A DNA stretch of 5,196 nt, taken from contig JALRKU010000101.1 in the NCBI GenBank assembly GCA_023254755.1, positions 1-5,196 on the forward strand, read 5' to 3'. Made by a program: the position numbers and the translations under genes. Shown in pieces: positions 1 to 4,024 of this stretch. This DNA comes from Aeromicrobium sp. Its GTDB lineage: Bacteria > Actinomycetota > Actinomycetes > Propionibacteriales > Nocardioidaceae. How positions within the stretch are numbered: position 1 is the first letter of the stretch; every line of letters begins with the position of its first letter. The notes below the pieces were generated by a model. It had not been told where the DNA came from, ran no database searches, and worked only from the letters and a program-made list of their open reading frames with translations.

Positions 1-531
1 GGGCAGCTGCTGGAACAGCTCGGTGGGCGGGAACGGGATGTGCAGGAAGAAGCCGATCCGCACGTCGGGTCGCAGGTCGCGCAGCATCTGCGGCACCAGC
101 TGCAGCTGGTAGTCCTGCACCCACACGACCGCGTTGCGGCGTGCGACCTTGGCGGCCTTGGCCGCGAACCGCCGGTTGACCTCGACGTAGGAGTCCCACC
201 ACTCGCGGTGGAACTCCGGTGACACGACGACGTCGTGGTACAGCGGCCACAAGGTGGCGTTGGAGAAGCCCTCGTAGTACTCCTCGACCTCCTGGGTCGA
301 CAGGGGGATCGGCACGAGGTCCAGCCCGTCGTGCGTGAACGGACGGAGGCGCTCGTCGGCCGCGCCGTGCCAGCCGATCCATGCTCCGCCGTTGCGCCGC
401 ATGACCGGCTCCAGAGCCGTCACGAGCCCGCCCGGAGACGTCCGCCACGTGGTCTCGCCGTCGTCGGTGGTGACCCGGTCGACGGGTAGACGGTTGGCGA
501 TCACCACGAAGTCAGCGGTTCCGCCTGCCAT
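1..531 (-). CDS. otsA: Trehalose-6-phosphate synthase OtsA (GT20), N-terminal 177 residues, truncated by the window edge
   Basis: This enzyme transfers glucose from a nucleotide sugar (normally UDP-glucose) to glucose-6-phosphate, giving trehalose-6-phosphate in the cytoplasm. The reverse-strand translation begins MAGGTADFVVIANRLPVDRV and shows the GT20 landmarks in order: NRLP (13-16) with the phosphate-binding Arg14, the SPGGL loop (32-36), WIGWHG (51-56), EEYYEGFSNATLWP (83-96), VQDYQLQLVP (138-147) with the Asp140 matching the active-site Asp of E. coli OtsA, and GFFLHIPFPP (160-169). Gln139 replaces the His of the E. coli HDY motif, as I recall from actinobacterial homologues. The ATG is fixed by an in-frame TAG only three codons upstream. 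The family is about 460-500 residues, so the C-terminal Rossmann half lies outside. The gene is divergent from the DUF3263 gene; its partner otsB is about 1 kb away on the other strand. Confidence 0.96.
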   Translation of the reverse strand, partial: MAGGTADFVVIANRLPVDRVTTDDGETTWRTSPGGLVTALEPVMRRNGGAWIGWHGAADERLRPFTHDGLDLVPIPLSTQEVEEYYEGFSNATLWPLYHDVVVSPEFHREWWDSYVEVNRRFAAKAAKVARRNAVVWVQDYQLQLVPQMLRDLRPDVRIGFFLHIPFPPTELFQQLP

Positions 532-537
532 GCGTCG

Positions 538-543
538 ACCCTA
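538..543 (-). promoter_or_regulatory. Candidate -10 element (or Shine-Dalgarno) of otsA
   Basis: On the minus strand TAGGGT is followed by 6 nt and then the otsA ATG, which fits an actinobacterial TANNNT -10 box for a leaderless transcript. No convincing -35 box is seen 17-18 bp upstream. The same bases (AGGG, 7-nt spacing) could instead act as a Shine-Dalgarno, so the reading is ambiguous. Confidence 0.4.
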
Positions 544-600
544 CCCGTCCGCGGTCGCGGCCGCCCGCAGGGAACCGCCCACGACATCACCGCCGTTCGA

Positions 601-630
601 ATGACACCCGTGTAGTTCGTGGCGTAGGAT
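601..630 (+). promoter_or_regulatory. Candidate sigma-A promoter of the DUF3263-lytR_C-otsB unit
   Basis: The -35 candidate ATGACA (601-606) matches TTGACA at five of six positions. An 18-bp spacer leads to TAGGAT (625-630), which fits TANNNT. The predicted transcription start, 7 nt after the -10, falls on the A of the ATG at 637, so the mRNA would be leaderless. AGGA within the -10 could also serve as a Shine-Dalgarno with 7-nt spacing if transcription starts further upstream. The remainder of the 105-bp divergent gap (532-636) shows no other clear signal. Confidence 0.55.
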
Positions 631-636
631 GCCCGC

Positions 637-933
637 ATGAGTGCCGCCGAGAAGTCGACCCCCTCAGGTCTGCCGGTTCCCGAGTCACTCTCCGACCGTG
701 ACCGCGAGATCCTCGCCCTCGAACGCCTGTGGTGGCAGTACACGGGCACCAAGGAGCAGGCCATCCGCGAGAAGTTCGACATGTCGACCACGCGGTACTA
801 CCAGATCCTCAATGCGCTGATCGATCGCGAGGACGCCCTGGCGTTCGACCCGCTGCTGGTCAAGCGCCTGCGCCGGCTGCGCGCCCAGCGCCAGCGCACC
901 CGCTCGGCGCGCCGGCTGGGGATCGACCTCTGA
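637..933 (+). CDS. DUF3263-family small helix-turn-helix-like protein
   Basis: A 98-residue protein that I recognise as DUF3263, a family of unknown function found in Actinobacteria. The core, SLSDRDREILALERLWWQ (17-34), is followed by a segment (38-62, AIREKFDMSTTRYYQILNAL) that reads like a helix-turn-helix of the sigma-region-4 kind. A very basic tail follows (76-93, rich in Arg). These features suggest DNA binding, but this is inference from sequence pattern, not a known activity. It is first in an apparent unit with the LytR_C protein (24-bp gap) and otsB, and is divergent from otsA, so it is placed where a local regulator could sit. The ATG is supported by the promoter spacing just upstream. 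The length is close to that expected for the family. Confidence 0.9.
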   Translation: MSAAEKSTPSGLPVPESLSDRDREILALERLWWQYTGTKEQAIREKFDMSTTRYYQILNALIDREDALAFDPLLVKRLRRLRAQRQRTRSARRLGIDL

Positions 934-957
934 CCCGCACCGGGTCGTGATCAGGCC

Positions 958-1500
958 GTGACCGGTCATCGCAGGTCGTCGAGCCGCCGGGGATCGGTCC
1001 CGGCGGGCTGGGTGATCGTCCTGTCCGTCGTGGTCTGCGTGGCCGCCGCGGGCTGGCTCGGCGTGCAGCTGATCGACACCGACTCGACGTCGGCGTCCGC
1101 CGACGGTCGCCCCACGGCCACCGCGCCGTCGCCGTCCGCGACCGCGCCGTCGCCCACGGCGAGCGACACGACCGAGCCCGAGCCGACCGAGCCCGAGCCG
1201 ACCGACGAGGGGACGGCCGAGGAGCCCGAGCGGACCGCGCCGGTCTCGGTGCTCAACAACACCGGCATCGCCAACCTGGCGACGACCTACGCCGCGCGCG
1301 TCCGCGACGCCGGGTGGACGATCTCGGGCGTCGGCAACTGGCGCGGCCAGATCGTGTCCAACACCGTCTACTACCCGTCGCAGCTGGAGCAGCAGGCGCG
1401 GCTGCTGGCCGACGACCTCGACATCCAGCGGATCCTGCCCCGCATCGCGCCGATGAAGTCGGACCGGATCACGATCATCCTGTCGGGGCCGCAACAATAG
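958..1500 (+). CDS. Membrane-anchored LytR C-terminal (LytR_C) domain protein
   Basis: A 180-residue protein with an Arg-rich cytoplasmic N-terminus (RRSSSRR, 5-11), one transmembrane segment (about 17-38), a Pro/Thr/Ser/Glu-rich linker (about 40-95) and a LytR_C-type domain (96-180) that opens with VSVLNNTGI and ends in a hydrophobic strand ITIIL. The charge pattern places the C-terminal domain outside the membrane. LytR_C domains occur at the end of some LytR-CpsA-Psr cell-wall ligases and, in Actinobacteria, as stand-alone anchored proteins; the catalytic LCP domain is absent here, so no ligase activity is implied. The start is GTG: it is the only plausible start between the upstream in-frame stop, which is the DUF3263 TGA, and the membrane segment. 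A later GTG at codon 19 would remove the positive N-terminus. The ribosome site is weak (CAGG only 2 nt away), so coupling to the upstream gene is likely. otsB follows after 5 bp. Confidence 0.88.
   Translation: MTGHRRSSSRRGSVPAGWVIVLSVVVCVAAAGWLGVQLIDTDSTSASADGRPTATAPSPSATAPSPTASDTTEPEPTEPEPTDEGTAEEPERTAPVSVLNNTGIANLATTYAARVRDAGWTISGVGNWRGQIVSNTVYYPSQLEQQARLLADDLDIQRILPRIAPMKSDRITIILSGPQQ
1120..1161 (+). repeat. Two imperfect 21-bp tandem repeats in the linker of the LytR_C protein
   Basis: The units 1120-1140 and 1141-1161 share their first 13 bases and encode TAPSPSA and TAPSPTA. They lie in the disordered extracytoplasmic linker, where repeat-number change would alter only the reach of the outer domain. 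Confidence 0.75.
1174..1203 (+). repeat. Perfect 15-bp tandem duplication encoding EPEPT twice
   Basis: GAGCCCGAGCCGACC occurs at 1174-1188 and again, identical, at 1189-1203. It keeps the reading frame and makes an acidic Glu-Pro stretch in the linker of the LytR_C protein. Perfect identity suggests a recent slippage duplication. Confidence 0.85.
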
Positions 1501-1505
1501 GTGCC

Positions 1506-2318
1506 ATGTCCGGCACCCCCCACGCGGCGAGCGAGACGATCGCGCCGCTCGACGATCCCGCGGGCACCCTGCTCGCGCTCGACTTCGACGGCACCCTCGC
1601 CCACATCGTCGACGACCCCGCCCGTGCCTACGTGCACCCCGAGTCGATCGCGGCGCTCGGCCGGCTGGGCACGATCCTCGGCGGCATCACGATCATCACC
1701 GGTCGCCCCGTGGCCCAGGCTCTCGAGCTGGGCGGGTTCGAGGGTCTTCGCGGCCTGGAGCGGCTCACGATCCACGGTCAGTACGGCGCCGAGCACTGGG
1801 ACGCCGCCTCGACGCAGGCACTCTCCGCGCAGCGGCCCACCGAGATCAGCACGCTGGCCGAGCGACTGCCCGGCATCCTGCAGCAGCTCGGCGCCGGCGC
1901 CGCCCGCATCGAGGACAAGGGACTCGCGCTCGCGGTGCACACCAGGGGCCTCGACGCCGAGCTGATCGGACACCTCGAGCGTCCGCTGCGTCAGGTCGCC
2001 GACGACTTCGGCCTGCGACTGGAGCCGGGGCGCCAGGTCATCGAGCTGCGCTCGGGCACGGTCGACAAGGGCACGGCGCTGCGTCAGGTGGTCGCCGACC
2101 TGCAGGCGCGGACCGTCGTGTTCGCGGGCGACGACCTGGGCGACCTGCCCGCGTTCGACGCGGTCGACGCCCTGCGCGCCGACGGGGTGCGCGGCGTGCT
2201 GGTCTGCTCAGCGTCGGCGGAGCAGGACGCCCTCGTCTCGCGCTCCGACCTCGTCCTGCAGGGCCCCGACGCCGTAGCCGAGTGGCTCACCGGCTGGGCC
2301 GACGCGCTGGGGGTCTAG
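1506..2318 (+). CDS. otsB: Trehalose-6-phosphate phosphatase OtsB (HAD superfamily)
   Basis: This 270-residue enzyme hydrolyses trehalose-6-phosphate to trehalose and phosphate, completing the OtsAB pathway. HAD motif I is DFDGTL with nucleophile Asp26 and acid/base Asp28; motif II is ITGR with Thr65; HGQYGAEHW (90-98) matches the substrate-binding region of the family; motif III Lys188 lies in a VDKGTAL segment; motif IV is GDDLGDLPAF with Asp209, Asp210 and Asp213. The cap domain lies about 100-180. Length is usual for bacterial OtsB. The reading frame stays open upstream to 1314, but the HAD fold begins only after the ATG chosen here, 5 bp past the stop of the LytR_C gene, and a weak TAGGTG ribosome site precedes it. 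The gene probably shares a transcript with the two upstream genes. Its stop overlaps the stop of the convergent thioesterase. Confidence 0.96.
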   Translation: MSGTPHAASETIAPLDDPAGTLLALDFDGTLAHIVDDPARAYVHPESIAALGRLGTILGGITIITGRPVAQALELGGFEGLRGLERLTIHGQYGAEHWDAASTQALSAQRPTEISTLAERLPGILQQLGAGAARIEDKGLALAVHTRGLDAELIGHLERPLRQVADDFGLRLEPGRQVIELRSGTVDKGTALRQVVADLQARTVVFAGDDLGDLPAFDAVDALRADGVRGVLVCSASAEQDALVSRSDLVLQGPDAVAEWLTGWADALGV

Positions 2319-2821
2319 CCGATCGGGAAGACGAGGCAGGTCGACACCGCGGTGGCGAGCAGCCTGCCGTCGGCGTCCTTCAGATCGGCCTCGACGAACG
2401 CGGCGCGAGATCCCGGCTTGGTGACCCGACCGGTCGCGACGACGCGACCCGACGTGGGGGCGATGCCGCGCAGGAAGTTCACGGTGAGGTCGAGCGACGT
2501 GTAGCTGACGCCGGCCGGAAGCGTCGACTGCACGGCGCAGCCGCAGACCGAGTCGAGCAGCGTCGCGAAGAAGCCGCCGTGCACCGTGCCGAGGGGGTTC
2601 TGGTGCGACTCGTCGGGCTGCGCCGACATGACGACGACCCCGGGCTCGATGCTCTCGACGGCCAGGTCGATGTGGCTGCCGATCGGGGGAGCGGGCAGCT
2701 CGCCGGCCGCGAGCTCGCGCAGGTACTCGATGCCGGACAGCCCGGCCGAGCGCTCCAGCGCGGGTGCCGGGTCCTGCCAGGTGAGGGTGCGGGAGCGGCT
2801 CGCCGGGTCCGTCGTCGTCAT
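2315..2821 (-). CDS. PaaI-type hotdog-fold thioesterase
   Basis: A 168-residue cytoplasmic protein of the PaaI/4HBT hotdog family, which hydrolyses acyl-CoA thioesters. The family signature is intact: Asn75 followed by PLGTVHGGFFATLLD, with His81-Gly82-Gly83 and the catalytic-type Asp90, then YTSLDLTVNFLR (107-118), the usual central beta strand after the hotdog helix. The acyl substrate cannot be told from sequence; phenylacetyl-CoA-like, aromatic or fatty acyl-CoAs are all possible. About 45 residues precede the hotdog core. The ATG has no Shine-Dalgarno, but a TAGCGT -10-like box sits 6 nt upstream, which supports this start as leaderless. It is divergent from the HxlR-family gene with 53 bp between them, a layout typical of a regulator and its target. 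Its stop codon shares a CTAG with the stop of otsB. Confidence 0.92.
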   Translation of the reverse strand: MTTTDPASRSRTLTWQDPAPALERSAGLSGIEYLRELAAGELPAPPIGSHIDLAVESIEPGVVVMSAQPDESHQNPLGTVHGGFFATLLDSVCGCAVQSTLPAGVSYTSLDLTVNFLRGIAPTSGRVVATGRVTKPGSRAAFVEADLKDADGRLLATAVSTCLVFPIG

Positions 2822-2827
2822 GGCGGC

Positions 2828-2833
2828 ACGCTA
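2828..2833 (-). promoter_or_regulatory. Candidate -10 box of the thioesterase gene (leaderless)
   Basis: Minus-strand TAGCGT fits TANNNT and ends 6 nt before the ATG. It has no Shine-Dalgarno character, so a leaderless reading is the simplest one. A -35 box is not convincing; its expected position overlaps the GTCCG-N5-CGGAC inverted repeat, so a factor bound there could affect this promoter. Confidence 0.45.
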
Positions 2834-2842
2834 GCACGCTGG

Positions 2843-2857
2843 GTCCGGATATCGGAC
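2843..2857. promoter_or_regulatory. Inverted repeat GTCCG-GATAT-CGGAC, candidate operator
   Basis: Perfect 5-bp arms with a 5-bp spacer lie between the divergent thioesterase and HxlR-family genes. The repeat covers the -35 to -10 spacer of the regulator's promoter and the -35 region of the thioesterase promoter. HxlR proteins are winged-helix dimers that bind short inverted repeats, often next to their own gene, so autoregulation is a natural inference. The same arms and spacing recur at 3827-3841. Confidence 0.5.
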
Positions 2858-2862
2858 TCAGG

Positions 2863-2868
2863 TACGAT
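2863..2868 (+). promoter_or_regulatory. Candidate -10 box of the HxlR-family gene (leaderless)
   Basis: TACGAT fits TANNNT and ends 6 nt before the ATG at 2875, putting the transcription start on the A of the start codon. No purine-rich ribosome site lies in between. No good -35 hexamer is seen around 2839-2845; weak -35 boxes are common in actinobacterial promoters. Confidence 0.55.
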
Positions 2869-2874
2869 CGCGGC

Positions 2875-3339
2875 ATGCGGATGGACGAGCTCGACAGCGG
2901 TGCGTGCTCCATCGCCCGAGCGGTCGAGCTCGTCGGCGACCGGTGGGTCGTGCTGGTCCTGCGCGACCTGTTCAACGGCGTCCGTCGGTTCGACGCGCTG
3001 CGCGACCACCTGGGCATCTCGCGCGACGTGCTCACCAAGCGCCTCGCCGATCTCGTCGCCGCGGGGCTGGTCGAGCGCCGGGGGTACCGCGACGAGGGGT
3101 CGCGCGAGCGGCACGAGTACGTGCTCACGCCGGCCGGTCGCGACCTGCGCACGGTCCTCACGGCGCTCATGGACTACGGCGACACCCACCTGGCCGGGCC
3201 CGAGGGCGCGCCGATGTCGGTGCGTCACCGTGACTGCGGCGCCGAGGTGCACGCCCACCTGGTGTGCGACGCGGGGCACGACCTGCAGTCGCAGGACCGC
3301 ACGACCGTCGTCCCGCTGGCCGGCGCGCGCGTCCGCTGA
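2875..3339 (+). CDS. HxlR-family winged-helix transcriptional regulator
   Basis: A 154-residue DNA-binding protein. The N-terminal CSIARAVELVGDRWVVLVLRD (11-31) with Cys11 is the family hallmark, followed by RRFDALRDHLGIS (37-49), the recognition-helix region SRDVLTKRLADLVAAGLVERR (49-69), the wing (70-84, ending HEYVLTPAGRDL) and a dimerisation helix (90-106). A short C-terminal extension has Cys121 and Cys131, which might bind metal or form a disulphide. In several HxlR proteins (for example YodB and HypR of Bacillus) the N-terminal Cys senses quinones or oxidants; whether Cys11 does so here is unknown. A second ATG at codon 3 is possible, but the -10 spacing favours the first. It is divergent from the thioesterase and 37 bp ahead of the HExxH gene, so either or both may be targets. 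Confidence 0.94.
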   Translation: MRMDELDSGACSIARAVELVGDRWVVLVLRDLFNGVRRFDALRDHLGISRDVLTKRLADLVAAGLVERRGYRDEGSRERHEYVLTPAGRDLRTVLTALMDYGDTHLAGPEGAPMSVRHRDCGAEVHAHLVCDAGHDLQSQDRTTVVPLAGARVR

Positions 3340-3340
3340 C

Positions 3341-3370
3341 GCGACACGATCGGCCGTCGCACGTCACGAT
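3341..3370 (+). promoter_or_regulatory. Weak candidate promoter for the HExxH-motif gene
   Basis: GCGACA (3341-3346, four of six to TTGACA) is separated by 18 bp from CACGAT (3365-3370), which lies exactly 6 nt before the GTG at 3377. The first base departs from TANNNT. CACGAT also occurs at 3345-3350, 20 bp upstream. The gene may simply be read through from the regulator. Confidence 0.3.
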
Positions 3371-3376
3371 GGGTCC

Positions 3377-3823
3377 GTGGAGCTCCTGCCGCAGACGCCC
3401 TGGACCCGCGTGCGCACGGTCCTGAACTGGATCAACCTGTCGACACCACTGGGACTGCTCGTCGCCCGCCTGGGTGGCGCCACGATCGAGCGCCGTGGGC
3501 GCGGCACGTACCTCGCGACGGGCTACCGGCACGGGTTCCCGGTCGCGTCGGCGTTCACGATCGGGAGCGTCATCACGAGCCGGCACGACCGGGCGTACCT
3601 GGCGAGCCGACCGGTCCTCCTGCAGCACGAGGACCGGCACTGCACGCAGTACGCGTTCTGCCTGGGGGTGCTCATGCTGCCGCTGTACTTCGCGTCGGTC
3701 GCGGTCTCGTGGGTCGTCGCGGGGGACCACTCGTCGTTCAACCCCTTCGAACGGCTGGCGAACCTCTCCGACGGCGGCTACCCACCCGCCCGGACCCGCC
3801 GCGCTCGGCGGGCGTCGCGCTGA
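3377..3823 (+). CDS. Uncharacterised 148-residue protein with an HExxHxxQ motif next to a hydrophobic segment
   Basis: I do not recognise a named family with certainty. The protein starts at GTG; no in-frame ATG lies near, and upstream the frame runs through unrelated genes. An N-terminal part (9-37) is amphipathic to hydrophobic and includes LNWINLSTPLGLLVARLGG. A central region (41-70) contains YRHGFPVASAFTIGSVI. Then HEDRH (84-88) followed by Gln91 gives HExxHxxQY, which matches the minimal zinc-metallopeptidase signature, and is followed at once by a hydrophobic stretch (93-115) long enough to span a membrane. After it come NPFERLANLSDGGY (122-135) and a basic tail (138-148). I recall similar short actinobacterial proteins with HExRHxxQ and NPFE segments but no assigned function. 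A metal-binding or peptidase-like role is inference only; a third zinc ligand is not evident. Coding is supported by third-position G/C bias and by the separate stop and start. Confidence 0.75.
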   Translation: MELLPQTPWTRVRTVLNWINLSTPLGLLVARLGGATIERRGRGTYLATGYRHGFPVASAFTIGSVITSRHDRAYLASRPVLLQHEDRHCTQYAFCLGVLMLPLYFASVAVSWVVAGDHSSFNPFERLANLSDGGYPPARTRRARRASR

Positions 3824-3826
3824 CCG

Positions 3827-3841
3827 GTCCGGGGTGCGGAC
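3827..3841. repeat. Second inverted repeat GTCCG-GGGTG-CGGAC
   Basis: It lies 3 bp after the stop of the HExxH gene and upstream of the thrC promoter. Arms and spacer length are identical to those at 2843-2857. A further CGGAC half-site is at 3859-3863, 22 bp from the last arm. It could be an operator or a short hairpin ending the upstream transcript, though no T-run follows. Confidence 0.45.
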
Positions 3842-3867
3842 ACGCCCGTCTTGCGATCCGGACTGAT

Positions 3868-3897
3868 TGGACACATCGTGAGACGCAACTCTAGGCT
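3868..3897 (+). promoter_or_regulatory. Promoter of the SAM riboswitch-thrC transcript
   Basis: TGGACA (3868-3873) matches TTGACA at five of six positions, with an 18-bp spacer to TAGGCT (3892-3897), a TANNNT -10 box. The predicted start is near 3904, only 3 nt before the first strand of riboswitch helix P1. This fit between promoter and aptamer boundary supports both calls. Upstream bases 3842-3867 hold only the CGGAC half-site. Confidence 0.6.
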
Positions 3898-3906
3898 TGA
3901 ACCACC

Positions 3907-4012
3907 TCATCGAGAGGGGCAGAGGGAGCGGCCCTGTGAAGCCCCAGCAACCAGCCGGACCTGCGGCCAGGTGCTAAGTCCGCCCCGCGCGAACGTCGCG
4001 CGGGAGAGATGA
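3907..4012 (+). promoter_or_regulatory. SAM-I (S-box) riboswitch aptamer
   Basis: The S-box core is plain: GAGAGGGGCAGAGGGA (3912-3927), GGCCC (3930-3934), TGAAGCCCCAGCAACC (3937-3952), then AGGTGCTAA (3969-3977). P1 is TCATC (3907-3911) with GATGA (4008-4012). P2 is GGGGC (3916-3920) with GCCCC (3941-3945), with an inner GGG/CCC (3924-3926 with 3932-3934) and loop AGCGG. P3 is ACC (3950-3952) with GGT (3970-3972) plus GCCG/CGGC (3954-3957 with 3964-3967). P4 is a perfect 9-bp stem, 3984-3992 with 3996-4004. Loop bases AGC (3927-3929) can pair with GCT (3973-3975), consistent with the family pseudoknot, though the register is uncertain. P4 inside P1 marks it as SAM-I, not SAM-IV. There is no T-run, so it probably acts on translation of thrC, whose ribosome site begins 3 nt after P1. 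Confidence 0.93.
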
Positions 4013-4014
4013 CC

Positions 4015-4019
4015 AGGAG
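4015..4019 (+). promoter_or_regulatory. Shine-Dalgarno AGGAG of thrC inside a small dyad
   Basis: AGGAG ends 5 nt before the ATG at 4025 and fixes that start. It lies inside CAGG-AGT-CCTG (4014-4024), which can form a 4-bp hairpin covering the site, and directly follows the 3' strand of riboswitch helix P1. Confidence 0.8.
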
Positions 4020-4024
4020 TCCTG

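Noticed and set aside
685..1497. Long minus-strand open frame of 270 codons opposite DUF3263 and the LytR_C gene
   Set aside because: Its product is an Arg/Gly/Asp-rich low-complexity string with no domain, as expected from the antisense of high-GC coding DNA; the plus-strand genes have clear family motifs.
1314..1505. N-terminal extension of OtsB by 64 codons
   Set aside because: It overlaps the LytR_C domain coding region out of frame; the ATG at 1506 gives the usual family length with DFDGT at residue 26.
2208..3170. Minus-strand open frame of 320 codons across the thioesterase and HxlR-family gene
   Set aside because: It overlaps two well-supported genes in another frame and reads as Arg/Ser-rich shadow sequence.
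3345..3370. CACGAT repeated 20 bp apart (3345-3350 and 3365-3370) as an operator pair
   Set aside because: Only 6 bp each in a 37-bp gap, and the second is better explained as a degenerate -10 box; too little to call.
2282..3376. Upstream extension of the HExxH gene frame to a 513-codon reading frame
   Set aside because: The extension runs antisense through the thioesterase and out of frame through the HxlR-family gene, is low-complexity, and only the last 148 codons show protein-like composition.
3167..3910. Minus-strand open frame of 247 codons opposite the HExxH gene
   Set aside because: Arg/Pro-rich shadow with no recognisable motif; the plus frame carries HExxHxxQ, a hydrophobic segment and its own start and stop.
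3984..4004. Strong 9-bp GC-rich hairpin read as an intrinsic terminator
   Set aside because: No T-run follows and it sits exactly where P4 of a SAM-I aptamer belongs, inside P1.
3907..4012. SAM-IV class for the riboswitch
   Set aside because: SAM-IV lacks a P4 between P3 and the 3' P1 strand and has extra helices after P1; here P4 is inside P1 and the ribosome site follows at once.
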